64,000 nucleotides of DNA from contig JAILOK010000012.1 in assembly GCA_024690825.1 (NCBI GenBank), positions 1 to 64,000 of the forward strand, given 5' to 3'. Position 1 is the stretch's first letter. Every line of letters starts with the position of its first letter. Under the pieces are notes generated by a model, which saw nothing but the letters and a program-made list of their open reading frames with translations, was not told the origin of the DNA and ran no database searches. The translations under genes were made by a program, and so were the position numbers. Below are positions 26,463-35,485 of this stretch, in pieces. The DNA is from Lachnospiraceae bacterium (GTDB taxonomy: Bacteria > Bacillota > Clostridia > Lachnospirales > Lachnospiraceae).

Positions 26463-28221
26463 ACTTTTCAAAATCCCTCTCCTCCATGGGTTTTCCCAAA
26501 AGATATCCCTGGATATTATCACAGCTGATCTTTTTAAGGAAATCCATCTGGTCTTCTTCCTCCACACCTTCGGCTATTGTTTCAAGACCGAGCCTTCTGA
26601 CCATGTTTACAACCGATTCGGTGATGATACCGGTAGTATCATCGGAGATCACGGTATCGATAAAACTCTTGTCTATCTTAAGAGTGCTGATCGGAAGAGA
26701 CCTAAGGTATGAAAGTGATGAAAATCCCGTGCCGAAATCGTCGAGAGCGATCTTTAAGCCGAACTGACGCATCCTTGATACCTTTTCTATGATCTCGGAA
26801 GTACGCTCGATCAGGACACTTTCGGTTATTTCGATCTCCAGGTTCTCGGGATCGATATCCGCGGATCTTAGGAATTTCAGAAGATCATCAACAAAATTGT
26901 CCTTTTTAAGCTGGATCGCAGAGATATTTATGGACATTACACCGTTGAAATTATATTTCTGGCGCCATTCTTCAAGCTTTGCGACAGCCGTTCTGATCAC
27001 CCACTGTCCTATGGGAATGATGCCGCCGCTCTTTTCGGCAAGGGGTATGAATTTCATCGGAGATATGTAACTTCCGTCATGCTCCTTCCAGCGTATCAGG
27101 GCTTCACAGCCGCGAAGCTTGCCGGTTGCCGCATTATACTGCGGCTGATAGAAAAGAACGAAATTCTGCATCATTATGGCATCCTGAAGGCGTTTTTCCA
27201 CCTCAAAGCCTTCAAGGAACTTTTTCATCATATTTGTATCGAAATAATGTATCTTGTCACGCTCTCCGTCCTTTGCGGCATATACACAGATCTCGGCGTT
27301 CTGGAGCACGCCCAGTCCGGTATGGGCCGAATCGGGAAACACGGCAACGCCGACCGTTACGGAAAGATAGATTTCATCTTTGTTGCTGAGAACAAAGGGC
27401 TTTTTCAGGCGGTTTCTTATTTCCCGGACTATGCTCTCAACGCTTGTTTCAATTCCGGGATCATATACCGATATTACAAACACATCGGTGCCGAATCTGC
27501 CGACATTTACCCTGTCATTGTTAAAGCCGGACAGATACTGGCCGAAAAGCATTATAAGCTCATCTCCGTATACAAGTCCTAAAGAATCATTGATCCGTTT
27601 GAACGAGTCTATATCAACAAGAGCTACATGAAGCGGCACATGCTCCTGTTTTGCTTTTTCGACATTATCATTTAACTGTTCAATGAAATAATTTCTGTTG
27701 ATCAGACCGGTCTGATTATCATAATAGGCAAGGTAAGTCAGCTCATCCTTCTGGATATGCAGACGGGTGATATTTCTGAAACAGACATATTTTTCCGCGG
27801 GAAAACCTTCGTCGTCACTGATAAGAAAAGCGGACACCTCGATCCATTTCCGCCCCGACTTTAAGCAGAACTCCTTTGAGACCACATTGCCGCCGTCTCC
27901 TGTGCTGATCGAGATGATGTCCATAACATCATCCGCATCGATATCGCGTATAACATCTCTTATGGCGGGAATGTCTTCCACACATTTCACATCAACACCG
28001 ATCATGCCGGCAAAGTCCCCCACACAGTGGAAAACACCGCTTTCGAGATTGTAGCAGTAATAAGCATTCCCCGATACATCAAGGAATTTGTCAAAGATAT
28101 GTCTGTCGGCCGCAAGTTTCCGGTTTTCTTCCTTCAGAAGGTCAAACTGATAGACCAATGAAGCATTATCGGAAACATTGACGGTTATCGTTTCCTTATC
28201 GACGGAAAAATTATCTTGCAT
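26440..28221 (-). CDS. EAL-domain c-di-GMP phosphodiesterase with degenerate GGDEF domain (second copy)
   Basis: 593 residues, ATG with AAAGGGG upstream, overlapping the asd stop by 11 bases. A short coiled segment (about 20-45) leads to a PAS-like sensor (about 45-155), then a GGDEF-fold domain (about 160-330) whose active loop reads RFGTDVF (242-248), not RxGGDEF. The EAL domain (about 340-590) keeps EALIRW at 373, ITES at 465, DDFGTGF at 494, KIDKSF at 515 and EGVEE at 551, so it should hydrolyse c-di-GMP. Its architecture resembles that of the EAL protein at 390-2099, but the two are diverged. Placed after asd and argH, without obvious functional link. Confidence 0.9.
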   Translation of the reverse strand: MQDNFSVDKETITVNVSDNASLVYQFDLLKEENRKLAADRHIFDKFLDVSGNAYYCYNLESGVFHCVGDFAGMIGVDVKCVEDIPAIRDVIRDIDADDVMDIISISTGDGGNVVSKEFCLKSGRKWIEVSAFLISDDEGFPAEKYVCFRNITRLHIQKDELTYLAYYDNQTGLINRNYFIEQLNDNVEKAKQEHVPLHVALVDIDSFKRINDSLGLVYGDELIMLFGQYLSGFNNDRVNVGRFGTDVFVISVYDPGIETSVESIVREIRNRLKKPFVLSNKDEIYLSVTVGVAVFPDSAHTGLGVLQNAEICVYAAKDGERDKIHYFDTNMMKKFLEGFEVEKRLQDAIMMQNFVLFYQPQYNAATGKLRGCEALIRWKEHDGSYISPMKFIPLAEKSGGIIPIGQWVIRTAVAKLEEWRQKYNFNGVMSINISAIQLKKDNFVDDLLKFLRSADIDPENLEIEITESVLIERTSEIIEKVSRMRQFGLKIALDDFGTGFSSLSYLRSLPISTLKIDKSFIDTVISDDTTGIITESVVNMVRRLGLETIAEGVEEEDQMDFLKKISCDNIQGYLLGKPMEERDFEKCVLEAAV

Positions 28222-29293
28222 TGATATACCCCTTTGCCTTCAGCAGCTCGGCACAGAGCACAGCACCTCCCGCAGCGCCGCGGACAGTGTTGTGGGAAAG
28301 ACCGACAAATTTGTAATCAAAGATGGTATCCTTGCGGAGTCTTCCTACAGAGATACCGAAGCCTCTTTCAAAATCAACATCCTTTGAGACCTGAGGACGG
28401 TCATCATCGGACAGATACTGTATGAACTGTTTCGGAGCCGAGGGAAGTCCCAGTTCCTGAGGTTCACCCTTAAATGAGATGAGCTTTTCGATCAGTTCTT
28501 CCTTTTCCGGCTTCTTCGAAAAGTCAACAAAGACGGAAGCGGTATGTCCGTTAAGTACCGGTACGCGGATGCACTGGCTTGTGATCACAGGTCCTTCGGC
28601 GCTTACAATCTCATCATTTTCCATATGCCCAAAAATCTTTAAGGGTTCCTTTTCGCTTTTTTCTTCTTCGCCGTTTATGAACGGGATCACATTTCCGATC
28701 ATTTCGGGCCAGTCCTTAAAGTTTTTACCTGCGCCCGATATGGCCTGATAGGTAGAGACGACCGCCCTTGAAGGTTCAAATTCTCTCCAGGCAAAAAGTA
28801 CAGGCGCATATGACTGGATGGAACAGTTGGGCTTTACTGCAATAAAACCGCGGCTGGTCCCGAGACGTTTTCTCTGTGATTCTATTATCTTTGCATGCTC
28901 CGGATTTATCTCGGGAACGATCATCGGAACATCCTTTGTCCATCTGTGGGCGGAGTTGTTTGATACAACGGGGACTTCGGCTTTTGCGTACTCCTCTTCT
29001 ATCCTGCGGATCTCGTCTTTTGACATATCCACCGCAGAAAAGCAGAAGTCAACATCCTTTATGACATCACTGACATCACTGACATTTTTTACCACGATAT
29101 CCTTTACGCCTTCGGGAATTTCCTCCTCAAGCTTCCAACGGTCCTTTACGCATTCAAGATAAGTTTTTCCGGCACTTTTGGGGCTTGCGGCGATGGTGCT
29201 CACTTCAAACCACGGATGATCGGAAAGCAATGAAATGAATCGCTGGCCAACCATTCCGGTGCCGCCAAGGATCCCGACCTTTAATTTTTCCAT
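28211..29293 (-). CDS. asd: Aspartate-semialdehyde dehydrogenase, archaeal/fungal type
   Basis: 360 residues. It reduces aspartyl phosphate to aspartate semialdehyde with NADPH, the branch point to lysine, threonine and methionine. The nucleotide-binding GILGGTGMVGQRFISLL is N-terminal, the catalytic cysteine is in VKPNCSIQSYAP, and STYQAISGAGK is the matching downstream segment. These resemble the archaeal/fungal subgroup. GAGGAGG precedes the ATG, which overlaps the argH stop by 13 bases. Confidence 0.93.
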   Translation of the reverse strand: MEKLKVGILGGTGMVGQRFISLLSDHPWFEVSTIAASPKSAGKTYLECVKDRWKLEEEIPEGVKDIVVKNVSDVSDVIKDVDFCFSAVDMSKDEIRRIEEEYAKAEVPVVSNNSAHRWTKDVPMIVPEINPEHAKIIESQRKRLGTSRGFIAVKPNCSIQSYAPVLFAWREFEPSRAVVSTYQAISGAGKNFKDWPEMIGNVIPFINGEEEKSEKEPLKIFGHMENDEIVSAEGPVITSQCIRVPVLNGHTASVFVDFSKKPEKEELIEKLISFKGEPQELGLPSAPKQFIQYLSDDDRPQVSKDVDFERGFGISVGRLRKDTIFDYKFVGLSHNTVRGAAGGAVLCAELLKAKGYINAR

Positions 29294-30681
29294 AATCCTG
29301 CCTCCTCTTTAAGATATTCATCATAGTATCTGATGATCTTTTTCATAGACGCACTTCCCGGAGCACCGAAGGTTACTCTCTTTTCGACACATGTCTTAAG
29401 GGAAATGGCATCATATATGTCCTCTTCAAACAGATCGCTTTCTTCTTTATAATCCGAAAGAGAAAGTCCGTCAAGCGATGTGTTTAATGATATGGCTTTT
29501 AATACAAGCCTTCCCGATATTGAATGCGCATCTCTGAAAGGAACGCCTTTCTTTACAAGATAATCGGCTGCATCGGTGGCATTTGTAAACCCCTGCCTGG
29601 CACTTTTTTCCATGGTGTTCTTATTGAAGGTTATGGTAGAAAGCATGCCGTTAAATTCGCGAAGGCAGTCATGCACGGTCTCCATCGCATCAAACGATAC
29701 TTCTTTATCCTCCTGCATGTCTTTGTCATATGCGAGAGGGATTCCCTTCATTGTGGTAAGAAGGGACATCAGAGATCCGTATACACGCCCTGTTTTGCCT
29801 CTGACAAGCTCAGCGATATCCGGATTCTTTTTCTGCGGCATGATGGAAGAACCCGTGGAATACCTGTCGTCTATCTCCACAAAGCTGTATTCGTTGCTGT
29901 TCCAGATGATGATCTCTTCGGAAAATCTTGAAAGATGCATCATTATTATCGAAAGCGCCGAGAGGAACTCGATCAGATAATCCCTGTCGGAAACCGAATC
30001 CATCGAATTCCTTGTCGGGCCCTTATCAAATAAGAGAAGCTCTGCCGTGTATTCCCTGTCCAGATCATATGTCGTGCCGGCCAGAGCCCCGGACCCCAAA
30101 GGACAGGAGTTCATGCGGTCAAAGATGCTCTTAAGCCGTTCTCTGTCACGTATGAACATCTCAAAATACGCGCTCATATGGTGGGCAAGCGTTACGGGCT
30201 GCGCTTTCTGGAGATGCGTAAAGCCCGGCATATATGTATCGGTATTGTTTTTTATTATATCGAAAAGGGTATTTTGCAGATCAAAGATGCCTTTGTCTGT
30301 AAGCTTTATCTGATTTCTCGTGTAAAGCTTCATATCAAGAGCAACCTGGTCGTTGCGGCTCCGGCCTGTATGGAGTTTTTTTCCGATGTCGCCTATCCGT
30401 TCCGTCAGTATGGTCTCGACAAAGCTGTGTATGTCTTCATATTCATCGGTTACATGAAGAGCATCCGATTCGAGATCTTCGCGTATCTTTATGAGAGCGT
30501 CGATCATCCTGCTGCTTTCATCGGAAGATATGATACCGCATTTGCCGAGCATGCGGGCGTGAGCTATACTTCCTGCGATATCCTCTTTGTACATTTTTTT
30601 GTCAAAGCCGGATGAAGCATTGAATTCATAAGCGGACCTGTCGGTCGCGGAGGTAAATCTTCCTCCCCATAACTTAGGCAT
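29281..30681 (-). CDS. argH: Argininosuccinate lyase
   Basis: 466 residues. ArgH splits argininosuccinate to arginine and fumarate. WGGRFTSATDRSAYEFNAS is the typical N-terminus; HTGRSRNDQVALDMKLY and the signature loop GSSIMPQKKNPDIAELVRGK are intact, including the catalytic Ser region. AAAAGGAG precedes the ATG, one base after the stop of the repeat-rich membrane protein. argG is not in the window. Confidence 0.96.
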   Translation of the reverse strand: MPKLWGGRFTSATDRSAYEFNASSGFDKKMYKEDIAGSIAHARMLGKCGIISSDESSRMIDALIKIREDLESDALHVTDEYEDIHSFVETILTERIGDIGKKLHTGRSRNDQVALDMKLYTRNQIKLTDKGIFDLQNTLFDIIKNNTDTYMPGFTHLQKAQPVTLAHHMSAYFEMFIRDRERLKSIFDRMNSCPLGSGALAGTTYDLDREYTAELLLFDKGPTRNSMDSVSDRDYLIEFLSALSIIMMHLSRFSEEIIIWNSNEYSFVEIDDRYSTGSSIMPQKKNPDIAELVRGKTGRVYGSLMSLLTTMKGIPLAYDKDMQEDKEVSFDAMETVHDCLREFNGMLSTITFNKNTMEKSARQGFTNATDAADYLVKKGVPFRDAHSISGRLVLKAISLNTSLDGLSLSDYKEESDLFEEDIYDAISLKTCVEKRVTFGAPGSASMKKIIRYYDEYLKEEAGLWKN

Positions 30682-30682
30682 T

Positions 30683-33103
30683 TCATTCTCCTTTTATCAC
30701 AAGCCCGGCACTGAGCATAACTGCATTTCCGATACAGACCGGTATCAGGAAACCTGTCAGGGCACCGACAAAAGTCAGAACGGCCGCAACAAGGATCGAT
30801 ACGAAGGACGGCATCTGGGCAAGGAATACACCCATCACAACTTCGATTATCATGATTATCACGAGTATCGGTATCGTTACTTCAAGTTTCAGCACCGAGA
30901 ACACACCGGTAACAGCAATCAGCGCCACCAGGAAAATGAGGCTCATGGTCGCCCGCGGAATCAGTCCGAAAACGAGGCTGTCGGTGGATCTTCTGTTGTG
31001 TGACTGATCGCGAAGCCTTCTTTCCTCCTGTACGTCTGCGGCTCTCTGGACATCACGTGTTCTTTCGCGAAGCGGACGGTCGGGATCGGGAAGATTGCCG
31101 GGAGCGGCCGTATTAGTATGTCCGGCCATTCTGTTTTGATGATACCCCGGATTCATCTGGTTCATCTGATTCATCTGATTCATTTGTCCCATGGGGTTTA
31201 TCTGGTTTCCCGGATATCCTGCGCCGGTCATGCCGTTACCGGGCATCTGCGGATATGAAGGGGCAAATGACATGTTCTGTCCCGTACTTTCAGAGAAAGA
31301 GCTTCCGGTATTTTCGCTGCCGGTATTATATGGATTATCATCATAATATGTATCGCGATCCCTTGCAGGCTTTCTCTCCTGCCTTTCAAGCCGCGCGTCT
31401 TTCTTCGGGGGCCTTTGCGGACGTTCACGTCTTGAAATACTGCGGCTTTTCTCGGGACGCTCTCTTCTGGCGGATCTGCCTCTGTCGCTTCCGTATCTGC
31501 TGTCTGCCCTTTCGAGGATCTCGGCTTTCTCCGGATCGAGAGCGGTGGGAGCAACAGTTCTTGCTATGGGTTTCTGGTTATTGTATAAAGGCGGAGTCCG
31601 GTAATAATTTCTCTCATAAACAGGAGGGATTTCGGTGTCGGAGATATTCTCCTGTCCGCCTGCAGTTTCGGATTCGGATGCTGTAACAGCCTCATAGGCA
31701 GTATCGTGTTCGGATACAGCAGCCTCATCGACCGTCTCAGGTTCGGATACAGCAGCAGCCTCATCGGCAGTATCGTGTTCGGATACAGCAGCGGCCTCAT
31801 CGAAAGTCACGGGTTCGGATGCTGTATCGGCCTCGACGGAAGCCTCGGAACCGGACGCTGTATCTTCCTCATCGGCAGCTTCGGATTCGGATATAACATC
31901 ATTTTCAGGGACAGTATCAGCTTCGGATACTGCACCGGCTTCATCGACAGTTTCAGGTTCGAATGGTGCATCGTCCGCAAATGCAGTATCAGTTTCGGAT
32001 GCTGTATCGGTCGTTACTGCGGCTTCAGCTTCGGGTACTTCATCGGCCTCAACTTCAGTATCAGGTGCGGATACAGTATCGCCCTCCTCATCAAAAGTAT
32101 CGGGTTCGGATACAGCGGCAGTCTCATCGACCGTTTCGGGTTCGGATTCTGCCTCAGCCTCGATTGCAGTCTCGGATCCGGACGCTGTATCTTCCTCAAC
32201 AGCAGTCACGGATTCTGAAGAAGCATCAATTTCATCGACATTATCTGTTTCGGATGCTGCAGCGGCCTCAACGAGAGGTTCAGGTTCGGATGACACATCT
32301 GTCCCGGCGGTATTTCCGGATTCGGATGCCGTATCGGTTTCAACGACAGTGTCATATCCGCCTGCAGGCCTTATCCCGTCAACAAGAACGGTATCTTCCT
32401 CAAATTCTTCGGGGCTTTCATATTCGTGTCCCGCAAAAGAAGGATCTTTTGATGAATCTTCCGGCTGAAGGATCACAGAAGGCGCCGGTGCATCATACAT
32501 AACAAACCCGGTTCCAGCATTCTGATCCGGCGGCGGGTTACTTCCCGGATCATCCGGCAGGAAACTGAATCCCGTAAATGAAGGGTCACCTTCGGGAGAA
32601 CTGCTCATATCAAAAGAAGGACCTGAACCCATAGAGGGATTCATATCAAAAGAAGGACCTGAACCCATGGAAGGATTCATATCAAAAGGAACACCGGGAT
32701 CTGCCGGATTATCCGCATATGAAGCGGGATTCACATTAAGGCCCGTATGTACTGCCGCCGCAGGTTCCATGTCAAAACCGATGCTTGAAGACGAAGCGTG
32801 GTTTTCGAAAGGCGCCGGAGCATTTCTTTTGACAATGTCATTGTTAACATCTTCGGGAAGGATCTGTTTAACGGCATTTTTCTTTTTGCCGAAAAACAGG
32901 AAATTTTTATCTTTTGCAGGTTTCTTTACAGCTTTCTTTTCTTTGAGAACTTCTTTTTTGGGGGCTTCTTTTTTGGGAGCACCTGAAGTTCCCCGCATGC
33001 TGCCCGCAGGCGTACGGGAAGAACCGCGGCTTAAGGAAGGTCCTCCAAATGAACGTCCTGGCATCGATCTGGAATTTTTGTTTCCGAAGCTTCTATCATC
33101 CAC
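30683..33103 (-). CDS. Large low-complexity protein with acidic repeats and a C-terminal membrane domain
   Basis: 806 residues from the GTG at 33103, chosen for AAAGGAG seven bases upstream. Four parts are visible: (1) a basic Ser/Gly/Lys-rich N-terminus (about 1-90); (2) Gly/Pro/Asn/Ser-rich stretches with a 12-residue unit FDMNPSMGSGPS repeated; (3) roughly residues 260-490, an acidic tract of about 11-12-residue units such as SEPETVDEAAAV; (4) an Arg-rich stretch, four Gln-Met-Asn repeats and a final hydrophobic domain with about three or four membrane spans (LVFGLIPRATMSLIFLVALI onward). I do not recognise it. With no signal peptide and a C-terminal membrane anchor, the long disordered part is probably cytoplasmic. 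Function unknown. Confidence 0.7.
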   Translation of the reverse strand: MDDRSFGNKNSRSMPGRSFGGPSLSRGSSRTPAGSMRGTSGAPKKEAPKKEVLKEKKAVKKPAKDKNFLFFGKKKNAVKQILPEDVNNDIVKRNAPAPFENHASSSSIGFDMEPAAAVHTGLNVNPASYADNPADPGVPFDMNPSMGSGPSFDMNPSMGSGPSFDMSSSPEGDPSFTGFSFLPDDPGSNPPPDQNAGTGFVMYDAPAPSVILQPEDSSKDPSFAGHEYESPEEFEEDTVLVDGIRPAGGYDTVVETDTASESGNTAGTDVSSEPEPLVEAAAASETDNVDEIDASSESVTAVEEDTASGSETAIEAEAESEPETVDETAAVSEPDTFDEEGDTVSAPDTEVEADEVPEAEAAVTTDTASETDTAFADDAPFEPETVDEAGAVSEADTVPENDVISESEAADEEDTASGSEASVEADTASEPVTFDEAAAVSEHDTADEAAAVSEPETVDEAAVSEHDTAYEAVTASESETAGGQENISDTEIPPVYERNYYRTPPLYNNQKPIARTVAPTALDPEKAEILERADSRYGSDRGRSARRERPEKSRSISRRERPQRPPKKDARLERQERKPARDRDTYYDDNPYNTGSENTGSSFSESTGQNMSFAPSYPQMPGNGMTGAGYPGNQINPMGQMNQMNQMNQMNPGYHQNRMAGHTNTAAPGNLPDPDRPLRERTRDVQRAADVQEERRLRDQSHNRRSTDSLVFGLIPRATMSLIFLVALIAVTGVFSVLKLEVTIPILVIIMIIEVVMGVFLAQMPSFVSILVAAVLTFVGALTGFLIPVCIGNAVMLSAGLVIKGE
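31152..31187 (-). repeat. 9-bp tandem repeat encoding Gln-Met-Asn units
   Basis: Four 9-base units (31152-31160, 31161-31169, 31170-31178, 31179-31187) of the type TTCATCTGA encode repeated QMN in the repeat-rich membrane protein. The middle units are identical. Confidence 0.8.
32606..32677 (-). repeat. 36-bp tandem repeat
   Basis: Two adjacent 36-base copies (32606-32641 and 32642-32677) differ at two positions, and a decayed third begins at 32678. They encode the FDMNPSMGSGPS unit. The near identity implies a recent duplication in frame. Confidence 0.85.
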
Positions 33104-33139
33104 AGCGGGACTCCTTTCGGGTAACATGTTATTATTAAG

Positions 33140-33185
33140 TTGCCGAAGAACATTGAGTTAATCAATATTCTCCGGCAATCTTTTT
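33140..33185. other. 17-bp hairpin between tRNA-Thr and the repeat protein gene
   Basis: Arms at 33140-33156 and 33162-33178 pair along 17 positions with two G-T pairs and a five-base loop. On the minus strand, the direction of the tRNA, only a weak T-rich stretch follows; the clear run of T (33181-33185) is on the plus strand. It may end or process the tRNA transcript, or act as a terminator for plus-strand transcription. Confidence 0.6.
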
Positions 33186-33191
33186 AAGAAC

Positions 33192-33264
<73 letters not shown>

Positions 33265-33277
33265 GTACCATTAAACC

Positions 33278-33306
33278 ATTATAAGCATATATGTTTTATT
33301 TTTCAA
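33278..33306 (-). promoter_or_regulatory. Promoter of tRNA-Thr
   Basis: On the minus strand TTGAAA (33301-33306), a 17-base spacer and a perfect TATAAT (33278-33283), placing the start of transcription a few bases before the tRNA. Confidence 0.8.
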
Positions 33307-33319
33307 GTTTTTATGATAC

Positions 33320-35434
33320 TTAAGAAAGCTTGAACAGCGTAACACTCATAGGCGCGACACGGACTCTTAAGGAATCCTCTCTCATGTCGCATTCATCCTT
33401 CTTTGAAGTGATGCTTTTGGGATTGACAAAGCCGAATCCACCGTATTTTTCTGCATCGGAATTAAATATTTCCGTATATTTTCCTTCACGGGGAACACCG
33501 ATCTTATATTCCTTGCGGGGAATGCTTAAGAAATTCACAACGCAGATGAGAAGATCTTTTTTGTCTTTGCTGTATCTGGCAAAAACAAGGATATTTTCAT
33601 TTGCCGATATGTTGTTTATCCATTCAAAGCAGGTAGGATCATCATCCGATCCGTAAAGTGCCTTTTCATTTCTGTATAAAGACAGAAGATCTCTTAAGCA
33701 GAGGTTAAATCTTTCATCCGTTTTATCGGGCAGACAAAGACCCGGATAAATAAGCTTTTTCCCGGGGTGGAACATGAAAAATGAATAAAGGGCCCGGAGA
33801 TTTGAAAATTTCTCGTCGTCATCACCCGACATCATCTCAAAGAGGGTCTTTCTTCCGGCAAAAGCCTTGCTCTTTGAAAGAGGAAGCAGGAATCTTTCAT
33901 TATACTGATACACCATGGGAAAGCATACTTCGTTGTAATGAGCGGATCTGCTTAACGGTTCATATGAAAGATAACCTGAAACATCCGAGAACCACCCGTT
34001 ATTTATCTTCATCGAAAAACCTATACCGTCATCTTCTGTATCTTTTGTAATGTCGGGATAAACAGATTCATCATCCGCTACCATCATTATGCCTTCGGAA
34101 AGCTTTTTTATGACGGAATTCAGATGGCGGAAATAATCAATGGCATCAAGATTTTCATTGCCGCCGTACATATTCGGAGTCCACTGTCCCGGAGCTTTGT
34201 CATAATCAAGATAAAGCAGTCTTGCGACATCATTTACCTTGAGTCCGTCCGCGTGAAATACAAGGATAAGATAGAGTGCATTGGCGATAAGCATATTTCT
34301 GACTTCGTTTCTTCCGGTATTGAAATATCTGTAACCGCCTCCGGGGTAGAAGCTTCTCTTTTCATCTCCGTCCTCGTACAGGCAGGAACCGTCAAAAAGT
34401 GAAAGCCCCGATGCGTTATCAGGGAATTTTACCGTATTCCAGTTGAGGAACACACCGATTTCCTTTTTGTGTATCTCATTTATCAGACTCATGAGCCCGT
34501 CGCAGGAAAGAAGAGATAATGAAGGACAGAAAAGCGGATCCCTGTCATCTATGACATCGCTTAAGAGCACATGGGTATAGCCGTCCGAAACGGCAATATC
34601 ACAGATCTTCTGGGCGAGCTTTTTGATATTGACGCTCTTGTCCAAAAGATCCTTTACTTCTATTTCGCAGATAGAAACAGGAATATCGCTGATCTTGTTT
34701 TTGTCTCTTTTTTCGATCCATTCATCATCGGTGAAAAGGAATTCATGAAGTCCCTTTACGATCGATGCTCCGTCTTCCTCTTCTTCTCTTTCAAAGGCAC
34801 AGGGATCGTTTTTAAGTATGCAGATCCCGTTTTTCATCTTTATTTCGTATTTGTATCTGTCACCCTTTTTGACTCTGGGGATAAAAAGCTCGAAAACACC
34901 GGAATCCCAGAGCCTTTCCATCTGGTGAACCCTGCCGTCCCAGTTATTAAAATCACCGACTACGCTGACTCTGATCGCAGCCGGGGCCCATACGGCAAAA
35001 TGAACACCTGATACACCGGACAGTTCCATTATCTTTGCGCCTAAAAGGTCATAACTCTTGTAATGTATGCCGGCGGAGAATTTCTGGATATCTCTTTTTG
35101 TGATCACGCCGGCAAAAGAATATGGATCATATTCCTCATGCGTATCACCCTTTTCGTCGGTTATGATGAATGAATACTCGAAGGGCTCCCGATTCTTGAC
35201 AAGGGCCGCAAAATAGCCTTCCTCATCGGCAAGCTCCATTTCGGTGCTTTTTCTGTCCCCTTTGAATTTGAGTTCAACCTTTTTTGCATCGGGCCTGTAT
35301 GTTGTTACAAGCGTCTGTCCTCCGCGGACGGGATGAGCGCCCAGGACTCCCTTGGGATGATCTTCCTCGGAATATGTGACGGCCTCGATCTCGGCCCAGT
35401 CCATTAGGTTATATAGTTTTTTTGACATTGCCAT
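33320..35434 (-). CDS. Glycogen branching enzyme-like protein lacking catalytic residues
   Basis: 704 residues with GlgB layout: an N-terminal domain, a CBM48-type domain (HFAVWAPAAIRVSVVGDFNNWDG at about 145-167), a barrel (about 240-545) and a C-terminal beta domain. The barrel is alignable with GlgB (YLDYDKAPGQWTPNMYGGNENLDA), yet every active-site position has changed. The nucleophile RVDAV reads KVNDV (Asn401). The acid AEES reads ADDE (about 453-456). The HDE of SHDEV reads SKSK (520-523). The DWVPGHFP strand reads NWNTVKFP (331-338). It should therefore not be a transglycosylase. It may bind glucan or regulate a true branching enzyme. It follows the DUF1015 gene by 51 bases with its own GGGAGAG ribosome site. 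Confidence 0.85.
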   Translation of the reverse strand: MAMSKKLYNLMDWAEIEAVTYSEEDHPKGVLGAHPVRGGQTLVTTYRPDAKKVELKFKGDRKSTEMELADEEGYFAALVKNREPFEYSFIITDEKGDTHEEYDPYSFAGVITKRDIQKFSAGIHYKSYDLLGAKIMELSGVSGVHFAVWAPAAIRVSVVGDFNNWDGRVHQMERLWDSGVFELFIPRVKKGDRYKYEIKMKNGICILKNDPCAFEREEEEDGASIVKGLHEFLFTDDEWIEKRDKNKISDIPVSICEIEVKDLLDKSVNIKKLAQKICDIAVSDGYTHVLLSDVIDDRDPLFCPSLSLLSCDGLMSLINEIHKKEIGVFLNWNTVKFPDNASGLSLFDGSCLYEDGDEKRSFYPGGGYRYFNTGRNEVRNMLIANALYLILVFHADGLKVNDVARLLYLDYDKAPGQWTPNMYGGNENLDAIDYFRHLNSVIKKLSEGIMMVADDESVYPDITKDTEDDGIGFSMKINNGWFSDVSGYLSYEPLSRSAHYNEVCFPMVYQYNERFLLPLSKSKAFAGRKTLFEMMSGDDDEKFSNLRALYSFFMFHPGKKLIYPGLCLPDKTDERFNLCLRDLLSLYRNEKALYGSDDDPTCFEWINNISANENILVFARYSKDKKDLLICVVNFLSIPRKEYKIGVPREGKYTEIFNSDAEKYGGFGFVNPKSITSKKDECDMREDSLRVRVAPMSVTLFKLS

Positions 35435-35485
35435 GGTGTAAGCTCTCCCATCTTAATATTAATGACCTTTTGAGCCCAACTGATT

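Noticed and set aside
31706-32218. Long plus-strand open frame with FGYSS repeats
   Set aside because: It is the complement of the acidic repeat tract of the minus-strand protein, has no ribosome site, and its repeats follow from that tract.
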